Positions 1 through 9,599 of a stretch of 64,000 nucleotides of DNA are shown piece after piece. Within the stretch, counting starts at the first letter, position 1. Each line of letters opens with the position of its first letter. The position numbers and the translations under genes are program-made. The notes under the pieces are model-generated. The model was not told the DNA's origin. It worked only from the letters and a program-made list of their open reading frames with translations, and did no database searches. The stretch covers positions 752,501 through 816,500 of the forward strand of contig NC_090163.1 in the NCBI RefSeq assembly GCF_017916325.1, given 5' to 3'. This stretch comes from Leishmania martiniquensis (lineage: Eukaryota; Euglenozoa; Kinetoplastea; Trypanosomatida; Trypanosomatidae).

Positions 1-945
1 TATATATTGGCGTTATTCAGCGAAAAAAAGGCGAGAAGGCGTCTTAACACAGCGTGTGCCGGAGCGTGCGAGATGGCGAGTGCATGGTGTGTATCAAGGG
101 CGCAAGAAGGGGGACGTGGCAGAGAAGAAGTGGGGGGAGGGGAATACGTGGTGCGCAGGGCAAGTGGATGCATAGGGAACGCCAGGGCGTTGAGAAGAGA
201 CGATAGGATGGGAAAGGATGGCAAGCCGATGTTCAGTTGGAGGAGATGAATGGGGCAAGCAGCGGGGTGCATGTTCGGGCGTCCGCCCATAGCATACGTA
301 CGCGATTTGTACACGCAGCAGTAGCAAGACGATGCTGGTGAGGAAGCGGCGGGCACGCCGGCGAAGTACCCCACACCTATTTAGCGCTCAGTGCTGGCGC
401 CCCGTATGGTTCTCCGCGGCGTACACGAAATGTCGGAAAGAATTAAAAGCGAGGCCACGCAGAGCGCCACCATACGTTGATGATGCAAAATTGGTGGTCC
501 AACAACGAGCCGAGCGAGAGCAGTCAGGGAATCTCCATCAAGGCAGCGTCAGACGCTTATCTGCGACTCCTTGGATGAACAGCCCACGATCTCTGTTGCT
601 CCTCATAACGGTGAAAGCGGTATTCGCCTATGTGTTTCGTGTGCACCTGTGTGCTTATTGCGTTCGTGCAGAAGAGGAGGACATTCGCTTAAAGGCACAG
701 CTCGGCCTTACCGTAGGCAGCAGCCGCCAATCTTCATTAGCTTAGCACCCGTGTGTCGACTGTCTATGACCGCGAACGCCTCTCGCTGGATATACCTGAC
801 TTGTGCGTGAGAGGCAGCAACGGAGACAGGTGGCAGCTAACAGCCCCCGGGTAGATCAGAAACGAAAAAAACCCTTATCACTAAGACGCTACGAAAAAAA
901 AACAAAGAAGCCGGTTACTCTACCAGCACACAGTTTTTTCCTCCA
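1..945. other. non-coding stretch at window edge, no gene supported
   Basis: I see no credible gene here. The first 250 bases are purine-rich on the plus strand, like other intergenic DNA in the window. From about 330 to 900 this bias is lost, which in this window usually marks old repeat material. A short plus-strand reading at 473-484 spells Tyr-Val-Asp-Asp, the core of a reverse-transcriptase active site, inside a 137-codon open frame (332-745). Without the other RT motifs this could be chance. The stretch ends where repeat R1a begins. Confidence 0.5.
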
Positions 946-3694
946 GTGCCGCCGCGAAGGAGCCGGCGATAGCGTAGGCGGACTACTGCCGTTTGCCCAC
1001 CTCTGCTGCGCGACAGCAAAATCCTCAGCGTCAAGGGCCAGTCTTCTCGCCGTCGAATCGGGTCATGCGTCTAGCGGCACCTCCTCTGCCGCCTCACCCC
1101 TTCCTCGCAGACATGCCGTCGACCACCCCTTCATTCGCTTCAAGCCGCGGCACCCCGTTGTGTGGTGCGGAGACTCATCGCCATGTAGCCTGGAGGGCGC
1201 GATAGCGTAGCGCCGGATGCTCCCGTCACCTTTCCAGCATCTGTTCCTCACCCGCCCGCCTCGTCGTGTGCACGAGGCGCCGCGAATGTCCCGCCCACGC
1301 ACGTGGGGACTGACTGGCGTCGATCCCTTTGAGTCTCGTTCGTCCACCACAGTGCAGCAAAGAGGGCCTACAGCTGATCCTTCTGGGGATCCGCATGCAG
1401 ACCTGGCCATCTCGGATTCCCTCTCCTCGAAGCAAGCACAGCCGCGTCGATCGTCTGAGGAATCCTTGATCTCGCGACTATAGCGCGGGCCCACACCCTC
1501 AGCCTCCTCAGCGACCTGATCTGCGGACTCGAACGCGCCAGCCCACTCCACACGTGCACACACACAGCCTTGGCAGCTGGCCGGCGTCGGGCTGCCCTGT
1601 GGAGGCAAAGGCCCCGGGCGCCTACGGCAGAGCGGTCAGAGACGAAAGTCGGACGGCCGTCGCTGGCGTGCCCCTTCCGCGTGGCCGAGCAGCCGTTGCG
1701 AGACAACTGAGCTCGAGTGGCTCACCCGCATTCCCCGCCAGCGCCGCAGGGGCGGTGGAGCGCGAGAGCGTCATCGGGCTTGGGTGACTTCAGGAGGGGA
1801 AGGGGGGGCGCAGTGAGCCCTCCTCTTGCCACGTCGCAGGGGCACGCAGCCGGCGCCGACGCTCTGGGCTGTAGGTGTTCAGCAGCGCACTCTCGCCACC
1901 CCTCGAGAGGGCATCGACGCGCTCACGGTAAGTGCTCTCGGCCGCAGGGAGGTGCCCCAGTGGACTTCGCGGGCACCCATCGCGAGCAGCTTGCAGGGCC
2001 TCGTGCTGCGCCGCCATGGGGCGTGGAGGAGGGCTGCCAGACGTCACCTTGGCTTCTGTGGGCCCATCCTCGGCCATGCCATGGTCTGCCCTCTCTCGCT
2101 CCCAGACTGCGGCCGCCTCGCTGCATTCCCAGTGCGCGCAGTGCGCGGGGGGGTCGATACCCTGCGTGCGGGGCCCGCTACTCAGGAACGCGGGAAGTAA
2201 CAGCATCACAGGGCTGCGCCCCTCTCCCTCGAAGTCAGGTCGTTGGAGATCGCTGAGGAGCATACCAGACGGGGTGCGGTGCTCAGGCGACGCAGTAGGT
2301 GCCCCCGTCGAGAGTCGCCTCCAGCGGCGTCAGCGCTGGGGTCCGCAGCGGCCGGTAAGCGGCCTTGCCAGATGACCCGGCTTTCCTGCTGGTCTTTGCT
2401 ATGAGTCCAGTCGGGAGCTCCGCCTTGTCCGCAACACATGCGTTGTCGATGCTGCTCTCTGCTGAGGCTGCCCTCGATGTGGCGCCATGGGCGACTCGCC
2501 CTCCCTCCCTGGCGCGCCGTCGGGCTGTCGTGATGGCCGGGGTCAGCGCGGCGCTCGGGAGCTCGCGCGTCTTCGCCGAGCCTGTCCTTGCCGGTCGATG
2601 TGGCAGTCACGCCGCGGTACAATCTGCGGCGTGCTCAGCGGAAAGAGCGCGATGAAGGCGCCGGTCCGCACCGGCGGCGCCCGGCCATATCCCGCCCCAA
2701 AGCGAATAGGGGGCCTTGGCCGCACAGCCGTCACTCCGCGCCGCGGTGACGGTGCCGCGGTCGTCATTGAAGCTGCTCAGCGCCGGGGCGGCGTCCGATG
2801 ACGTCCCCAAGGACCCCTCAGGGCTGTGCCGCGCCGAGGAGGCCCTTGGCGCGCGTCTGTCACGCACTTGCCGTGGTGCCCAGCCCCCAGAACGAGTCCA
2901 CGCCCGGTCGGTCCGTGCCTTCGCGTGCCCCACATCAGGCGGCGCGAGTCGGCGCTCACTCCAATACCGCGAGGGCCGGGCGCGATGTTGGTTGGCACCT
3001 CTTCACGGGTCTCGCGTGCCGCCACGTCAACCTGAGGCACACAGCTGGACGTCAGGTGTATCCGCCCAGCAGGGTCGACGTAGCAGAGTCAAACTGTCGC
3101 GGCCTCCGCCTCGCCCTGGAGAACGGAGGGACGCCCTACACCCGCGCCTGCGCCCTCTTGTGCGACCACAGAGACGCCACCTCCGTGCTTCTTTTCGCTT
3201 CCGGCACCGGAGTACCAACGACCCGGAAGAGCAGATGTCTTACAGACGCGTGCGAGGTGAAACGCGTCTCTCGCGGTGCACAGACTCGCATCGAAGATGC
3301 GTCAAGGAAAAAGCGAGGCCACCACCCCTTGGCGGCGCTCAGCTCCTTGCGATTCCACCGCACACAGCGCAGCCTGGGATATCGGCAGCGCACCAGTCGC
3401 CGCAAACGCGTTGCGCAGATGTGTACAGCTGTTGAATCGCCAGTATAACTCGTAGTGAGCTGGTCCACCGGTGGGCATAGCCGCACCGTCTCCTCGGCAC
3501 AACGGCAGCCCATGCCCAGCCCAGCTCCGCCGACCCCACAGAGTCCGCCAATCCACTCGATGGCAGGCTGCAGGATACCCCACAGAGAGAGAAGGGGAGA
3601 GCGCAGCTACACATGGGCGCTTTGCTGAGGCGGCCGGCATCGGGGCGGGGGCGCGTTTGAGGCGGAAAAGAAAAAGACGAAAAGGCGATGGTGA
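946..3694 (+). repeat. R1a: 2.75 kb dispersed repeat, probable decayed ingi/L1Tc-type retroposon
   Basis: This block recurs almost base for base at 44428-47181 in the same orientation. The copies part sharply at both ends: the left flanks differ before GTGCCGCCGCG and the right flanks differ after GGCGATGGTGA. The only differences I found are a G run of 7 here (near 2147-2153) against 12 in R1b, and one substitution at 3551. The plus strand has no long conserved frame. Around 2283-2300 there is a reading resembling the PQG turn of a reverse transcriptase, and about 36 codons later (2392-2406) a Phe-Ala-Asp-Glu reading if one base is restored, as in a FADD box. A helix reading LSAEAALDVAPWAT follows, like the RT thumb. 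A GSV reading near 2900 could be the start of an RNase H domain. The spacing fits a LINE-type RT. The assignment to the ingi/L1Tc clade is inference; the duplication is directly visible. Confidence 0.85.
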
Positions 3695-4319
3695 CGCTGT
3701 GGCGGTGGCCGTGGAGAGGAGGGGAAGGGGGGAGACATGGGCACGAGCGGCCCTGGGAAAGGAGGGGCCGGGGGAGTGACAACGAGAAGCGGAGGCGCGG
3801 AGGGAACAAGCGAGAGGGAGAGGGGGGAGGGGAGAAGAGACGAGACCAACACGCCGAAGAAATGGAGCAGGTGAAGAAAGTGCGGAAAAGGGGGGCGGCA
3901 AGCACAGCGCAAGGCAGCACGAGCAGAGCAGCAGACAAAGGAGGAGATGAGCGGCAAAAGCGAGCGCCTACAACCAGCGCGAGGGCAGAAATAGAGAGGG
4001 TGAGAGAGATCAAAGATGAGCGGCGGACACACACGCACACAGGCAGACAAGCAGACGCATTCATCCGTCCCGACGTCCATACACGCCTACACGCGTGTCT
4101 GTGAAGGCACTTCGAGGAACGCCTTTCCTCTTACGGTTGGTCAAGTGCTTAGCACAACTATAAATATATGAGCATGTGTGTGTGTGTGTGCGTGTGTGTG
4201 CGTGTGTGTGCGTGTGTGTGCGTGTGTGTGCGTGCAGTAACAGGAGCTGGCACTTCGACCCCCTCCCCTCTGCGGTCTGTCCTCCCCCTCCCCACCTCTC
4301 TCTCCTTCGTTCCCCTGCA
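3695..4319. other. intergenic, 3' flank of the CorA-type gene
   Basis: Strongly GA-rich on the plus strand (CT-rich in the sense of transcription), as expected of UTR and spacer in this unit. No gene is seen. It contains the TG-rich minisatellite at 4171-4235, just beyond the stop codon of the CorA-type gene in the transcribed direction, so probably in its 3' UTR. Confidence 0.6.
4171..4235. repeat. TG-rich minisatellite, 10-bp unit
   Basis: After a short (TG)n run the unit CGTGTGTGTG is repeated in tandem four to five times. It lies about 90 bases downstream of the CorA-type stop codon, reading on the minus strand, and would be transcribed as a CA-rich tract. Confidence 0.9.
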
Positions 4320-6293
4320 CTAGTCCAGTGGTGCAAGTGCCCCAGGCGTCTTGTACATGAGAAACTTGCAGACGATGGGCATCACACTGAACACTAAGAT
4401 ACCGAGTGTAATGCCAACGATGCAGTAAAAGGGAGTCGTCGTTTCTGCATCGGTGAAAGGGACTCGCACGTTCATGGCGAACAGGTTCGGTATGATCGTA
4501 ATGGGCATCAAGATGACAGCAATTTGCGTCTGCACGTGGTTCAGGTAGTCCATAAAGTTGCAGTGCGACAGGAGGCGCGCTGACACACCGCTGATGAGGG
4601 TCATGCTCGCCCGGTTGGCGATGTCGCGACCTTTGCGCAGGTGTAGCGCCATGCTTCGAATGGATGAGAGGGCACGCTGGTAGCGTTCCACTGCGTGTGA
4701 GGATCTGGAGAACGGCGTCAGGCGCATGGCTGGCAACAGCAGCTCCTTCAGCACTCGCTCCTTCTGCAAGGCGTCTATATGGACGAAGGCGATGCGATGG
4801 CGCAGGCTCTTGGTGCGCACCAGCATGTCATCCTGGTCCACGCGCGACGGCAGGATTTGAAGAACCAGCTCGTCAAGCTGGTCCGCCTCGATGAGCCGTG
4901 CTCGGGTGGACTGCTGGAGGGAGGCGATGATGGCGGAAACGAGGGAGCTGCACACAATGGAAATGGCTGTGGCTGCACGGCAGCCCGGCGATGTCGGGTC
5001 GTAAGGAGAGCCGAACCGCGTCATGGGCTGCTGGGCGTCGCTCAACTGCTGCACCGACAACCGAGATGGCAGACCGGCTGCGGGGTGTGCGAGTGGTGCC
5101 TCAGTTGCCGCTTCGATGCTCCTCTCCTTGGTTGAATCGCTCGCGTTGTCAAACAAGAGGTCTTTGCCGTGGTGGTGCTCCCACCCGGAGGCAATGGCGT
5201 CGCTCGTTGCTGTTTTCGCGCACTCTGCCCGCTTGTGCGCACCGATGGTCGACACCGGCGACGTTGAGCGACTCGCGACCGAGTGATTTCCCCGCACACC
5301 AGCTGCGTCGATGATGCTTGGAGATTCTGTAGACCACGTGAGGTCGGCCATGATGAGCTGCACGTCTTCTTCACCGCCAAAGTCACCCGCGCTGAAAGTG
5401 AAGAGCGCCGACTCAAAGGCCAAAGCCACCACCGGTGTGCATGGCAGCTGCGTGGCATGTAGACTTGCCCCATCACGCTCAATGATGCCGCGTTCCGCAC
5501 TCTCGGGCCCTTGCAGTGACATCGCCTGCAGACAGAGCACAGCGTAACCATGAGCAGGGAAGTATTCGAGGAAGTTCTCGCGCACCGGCATGTGGTGTCT
5601 AGAACTGCTGCCCTTCTCGTGCCACTCGTAGGAGGAGGGCTTCTTGTCCTCAGTGTCGCTACTGGGCTCGCCGCTCTCAGCGCCCGTGTGGCTGCACAGT
5701 GCTGAGATGATGCGGCGCCGTGTAAGCACATGGACTGGCAGGCTCGCCATAACCTTCTCCAGCTCTTCCTCTGTGGCCGCCTTGATGCTGACCCACGCCG
5801 GGCGAGCGTCGCCGCTGGGGGGAGATGTCGGAGAGAGCCTGATGGCCGGCAAGACGGAGTCGTCCTTTGCTCTGTCGACAGCGAGATCAGAGGGGAGCGC
5901 TGACGCGGCGTTCGCAGCTGTCATTGTGGAGGCGGGGAGCGGCGATGGGGTCTTTGCAAAGTGATCGCCGGTGCTCGGTGGCGAAGAGGAGATGGCACAG
6001 CACTGATCCTGTTCACGTAGCATCTGCTGCAGCGTGGAGGCATTGGGCACGTGGTGCCAGGTCGCTTGTGTCATGCCTTCGTCGAGGTAGCACACGCGGA
6101 TGTGGACGCCATCGGTGTTCTGCTCAACGCCACAGCCCGCTACAACATGCATCGTGTCACCACGAAGCAGCAGAGAGGGAGTGCTCTCCGGCGTTCCCGA
6201 GCTCCTCCACGTCATTTCTGCCTCCTCCGCGGAGGCACCGCCTCGGCGTTCGCGCGAAGTGGTCATGATGGATGCGTGTTGGCGAGCAAGCAA
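4320..6293 (-). CDS. CorA/MRS2-type divalent cation transporter with AMN in place of GMN
   Basis: Encodes 657 residues. The C-terminus has the two-helix architecture of CorA/MRS2/ALR magnesium transporters: a long helical stretch, transmembrane segment 1 (about 591-609), a short acidic loop, and transmembrane segment 2 (about 622-647), with a brief tail ending in LAPLD. In this family the first helix ends in Gly-Met-Asn, which forms the outer mouth of the pore. Here residues 606-608 read Ala-Met-Asn (4470-4478), so Met and Asn are kept and Gly is replaced. The first 400 residues are Ser/Thr/Ala-rich and poorly constrained, so the protein is longer than bacterial CorA (about 320 residues). The likely role is Mg2+ or other divalent ion transport. 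The membrane (plasma, acidocalcisome or mitochondrial) cannot be told, and no clear mitochondrial presequence is visible. The start at 6293 is the most upstream; Met10 (6266) is a plausible alternative. Confidence 0.87.
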   Translation of the reverse strand: MLARQHASIMTTSRERRGGASAEEAEMTWRSSGTPESTPSLLLRGDTMHVVAGCGVEQNTDGVHIRVCYLDEGMTQATWHHVPNASTLQQMLREQDQCCAISSSPPSTGDHFAKTPSPLPASTMTAANAASALPSDLAVDRAKDDSVLPAIRLSPTSPPSGDARPAWVSIKAATEEELEKVMASLPVHVLTRRRIISALCSHTGAESGEPSSDTEDKKPSSYEWHEKGSSSRHHMPVRENFLEYFPAHGYAVLCLQAMSLQGPESAERGIIERDGASLHATQLPCTPVVALAFESALFTFSAGDFGGEEDVQLIMADLTWSTESPSIIDAAGVRGNHSVASRSTSPVSTIGAHKRAECAKTATSDAIASGWEHHHGKDLLFDNASDSTKERSIEAATEAPLAHPAAGLPSRLSVQQLSDAQQPMTRFGSPYDPTSPGCRAATAISIVCSSLVSAIIASLQQSTRARLIEADQLDELVLQILPSRVDQDDMLVRTKSLRHRIAFVHIDALQKERVLKELLLPAMRLTPFSRSSHAVERYQRALSSIRSMALHLRKGRDIANRASMTLISGVSARLLSHCNFMDYLNHVQTQIAVILMPITIIPNLFAMNVRVPFTDAETTTPFYCIVGITLGILVFSVMPIVCKFLMYKTPGALAPLD

Positions 6294-9200
6294 TAGGTCT
6301 TACCCCCGTCTCGCCGCGATTGAAAGAACCTAAGAAAGCTGTTGAGAATCCCACTCGGCCGGCACAGCCGCCCCAAGCAGAACACTTATACCGTGTGGGT
6401 GCGTCCCCGCGCTGTGGTGGGACAAATCCGCGCAGCCAAAGCTGTCGGGTAATGTTGGGGAGGCGGGCACGTCACTCAGAGGCAAACCAACGCGAAGCTC
6501 AACAGCTGAAAGCTAAACGAGGTAAAAGGGAAAGCAAGAAGAGGCAAAGAGAAAATGCAGTGGCGGGCGCGTGTGCGTATGAGTCCACCCTCCGGGGTCT
6601 TTTCTTCCCTAACCCCGTCCCCCTTTTTCGGTGTGTGTGTGTCTACGTGTACCGGTGGCTATGACTACTGAATCAACCGACAAGACCGGCTCAGAGCACA
6701 AAGGCAAACGAAGCCGCTTCTTATGAAGGGGAGACAAAAAGAGGAAGGCAGGAAAATGGATCGGTGGGAAAGTGCGGGAGGGGAGGGACGCGTTTGGCTC
6801 AGCGTTGCCCTGCCGTTGGCGAACGGAAACTTAAGAGCACGCGGAAAGGAGTGATGCAGAAGCGCAGCTCGCGGTGCCCCTTCTGTGTGTGTGTGTGTGC
6901 GGCTTGTGAGATCGCTTTGCCGGGTTGAGGAATGTGGAGGAAGGGAAAGGGGTCTGGTGAGAAGAACTGTGGGGAAGGCGGAGACAAGTGCGTGACGAAT
7001 GTCTCGCGTGGCGATGTGTGTCTGTATGTGTGTGGGGGTAGGGGAGAGAGGGAAGGGGCTTTTATGTGCCAGCGTACAGCGTGCCGCAGAGGTGTTAGTG
7101 GTTAGGAGAGCGGTGCCGTGCGCAGCCGTATTTATGCAAATCGGTCCTCGCCGTACGTGACCGTGTCTAATGGTCACCAAGCGCCGTATGGCGTGTCAAT
7201 AATTACTCCGTGCAGATGCTCTTCTTTGTGTGGATGGGGCGTTCCTCCTTAGCCCTTCACTTCTCTCCCTTCGCCTTTACCTATCGTAGCTGAGGACGAA
7301 GAGAGACGGGCGAACAGGCAGCCATGCACACACGACGGAGGAAGTGGAAGGAAGCAGAGCGGAACAAAAAGAGGGGGAGAGCGTTACAGTACGGCAACCG
7401 TGTGTGTGTGTGTGTGTTGGGGGAGAAAGGGGTGGGGCGGTGAGTGGGCTGGCGGGCACCGTGCCGATGGTTAAGGTGTGGTGGTCTTGGGCAAGAGCAA
7501 GTGAGGAGGCGTCAAGGCAGGAGAGAGAGGGGGAGGGGGGAGGAGAGAGGCACACGACACAGAATGCGGGACCGGACGCCGAAAGTGCCGCTTCCTTCAG
7601 GTTCCCCTTATCGTTTGTGTCTCCAACGGCTCTTGCCTTTCCTTCGCGTGCTTCCGTGCGACGCAGTGAGGGGGCAGCAACGCGGAAGTAAGGATGCAAG
7701 CGAAAATACAAAAAGCGTAGGCAAAGGGCCGGCAGGTCGTACGGGTAAGAGCTGTGAGTGGTGGTTGTGGAAAGCGCAAGGAGGGAGGAAGAGAGAGCGC
7801 GAGAGACAGATAGTTGAAATGGAGAGGGTATTGGGAAGGGGAGCACAGAGAACGAGGGGAGAAGTGTGTGGACTGGCACGAATCGGCCGTTCGGAGTTCA
7901 TCGTATGAGTCTGCTCGATTGCGTGCTGTTTTGGTGTCGCTCCTGCTCTGCACCGGTGCACCGCATTGTCCAATGCGCCATGGAGGCGGCCGCGCCGCGA
8001 GAGGAAGAGGCACACGTGATCAATCAGTATCGAAGAAAAAAAGCAGAGCGCACCAGCAACTCTGTAGACGAGGTACGGAAGAGCAGATGGGCTCCGCAGA
8101 AAAGTGAGTCGAGGCTGCAGATGTCACACTTACGCGTGGCACAAGGGAGTGATACAGCGCACAAGCCAGCAAGGATACCAGCCCTGCAATCCAACTGAAG
8201 CGCCAAGACGCCGCCGGCTCTCTCTCTCTCTCGCCGGTGGCGACACATAACTACACAAAGAGGTCAGCTAGCCTTCAGCTGCTGCTACTGGGCAGTGGCT
8301 CCCTCTCCGCTAAGTCGCCATGGTGCAGCTTTCCTCCACGTGAAACGGCAACTGCTCCCTTTGCTGCCGGTGCGCGCAGTGGACTCCATGAGCTCAGCCC
8401 CTCCCCCCTTCAGTCACGTCAACAGTTCGCAAAGGGCATCCGTGGCTCCCAAAGGCTCACATTCGTCCTTCTCCGCTCCAGCAGATGAGTTTCCAGTCTA
8501 CCGTCGTTCGCAGAGCACCCTCACAGCTGACAACCCGCTGAGAGCGATACCTGTTGGTAGAGAGAGAGGGGGGCGCACAGCACCTCACGCGCATACACGT
8601 CCAGGGGTGGGGTCTTTGTAGTCGCGCACGCATGTGCATGCGTGGGGGAGAGGCGACCGCCCATCGCTCCTGTCTAATCGGCCGCAGGGGGGGGGGGGTA
8701 GGACTCCCCAAATCGAGGAATAGCTGCGATAACCCCTTTGAGAGCGCCCACACGGGGCGCGGCGGACTGGTGTTCGTATTGGGCGGTCGCACGAACATTG
8801 GCAGAGGTTCTCGTACTTCGTCATTACCGTTTCTTTTTTGACTCGATCCGTACGACAGCCATAGCTGGTTGCTTACGACGCAAGCGTGCCCGCGTCTCTC
8901 TGCGCCACTGTAAGTGTGGATGTGTTTCGGCTTGTTTGGCAGCTGCTACAGAAGTGTGCACACCAGTCCGCCCCCACAACCACCACCACGAACCCGCTGT
9001 TGCGTCTCGCTACCCGCGCACCGAAGGATACGAAACGAGGAAGCCAACGCAACAGAGAATCGGGAGAGGGAAGGCGTGCGTGTGCGCGCCTGTATAAGAG
9101 GTGCCTCGATCGCTCCTCTCATCATGCCTAATGCGCAGCCGCCGTCTCCAGCTTCACTGCACAGGTGATGGGAAGGCAAGAGGGCTTCGAGCGGCGCGAA

Positions 9201-9599
9201 AGGGGCACTGCGTGAGAGAGAGAAAGAGAGACAGAGACGCAGATGCGGGCACGCGCCTCGGCTCATCAGACGCCGTGCAGAGATACGAACGCTGATGCAC
9301 GCAGGCAAAGCGCAGAGGGGCGGAACAGTCAAAGGCGAGAGATTCAGACAACCTCAAATGGAAGAGAAGACATGGCAAGACGGCAGAGGCGAAGTCCAAT
9401 CGCTGCGAAGAGAGGGATAGGAGCCGCGAGAGGTGCGCATGCAAAGGCCTCTCAACGCCGGCCCACAGAGCAGATGCCTATGGAAGAGGGACAAGGAGCG
9501 ATGCCCGTGCGGCGATGACGTATATATAAGAAGATTAGGGGGAGCGCCCCCTCCGTCTCCCTGTGTGTGCAAGGCGATAGACGTACGAGTGGGCGCACC
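6294..9599. other. 3.3 kb intergenic between S15 hydrolase and CorA-type gene
   Basis: No supported gene. The segment 6294-7870 is purine-rich on the plus strand with short TG and GA tracts, typical of UTR and splice-signal DNA here. From about 7880 to 9180 the purine bias disappears and the composition resembles that of the R1-R3 repeats, suggesting an old diverged repeat, but I found no second copy in the window. Open frames such as 7597-8013 (minus) are low-complexity Ser/Leu/Pro frames caused by the base bias. Confidence 0.5.

Noticed and set aside
2716..3435. 239-codon plus-strand frame in R1a (also in R1b at 46203-46922)
   Set aside because: It overlaps another equally long frame (2798-3448) in the same repeat. 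Both are Arg/Pro/Ser-rich, and identity of the copies gives no evidence of selection on either frame.
4171..4235. Telomere-like or CRISPR-like array
   Set aside because: The repeat is a simple TG minisatellite without the telomeric hexamer and without spaced unique sequences.
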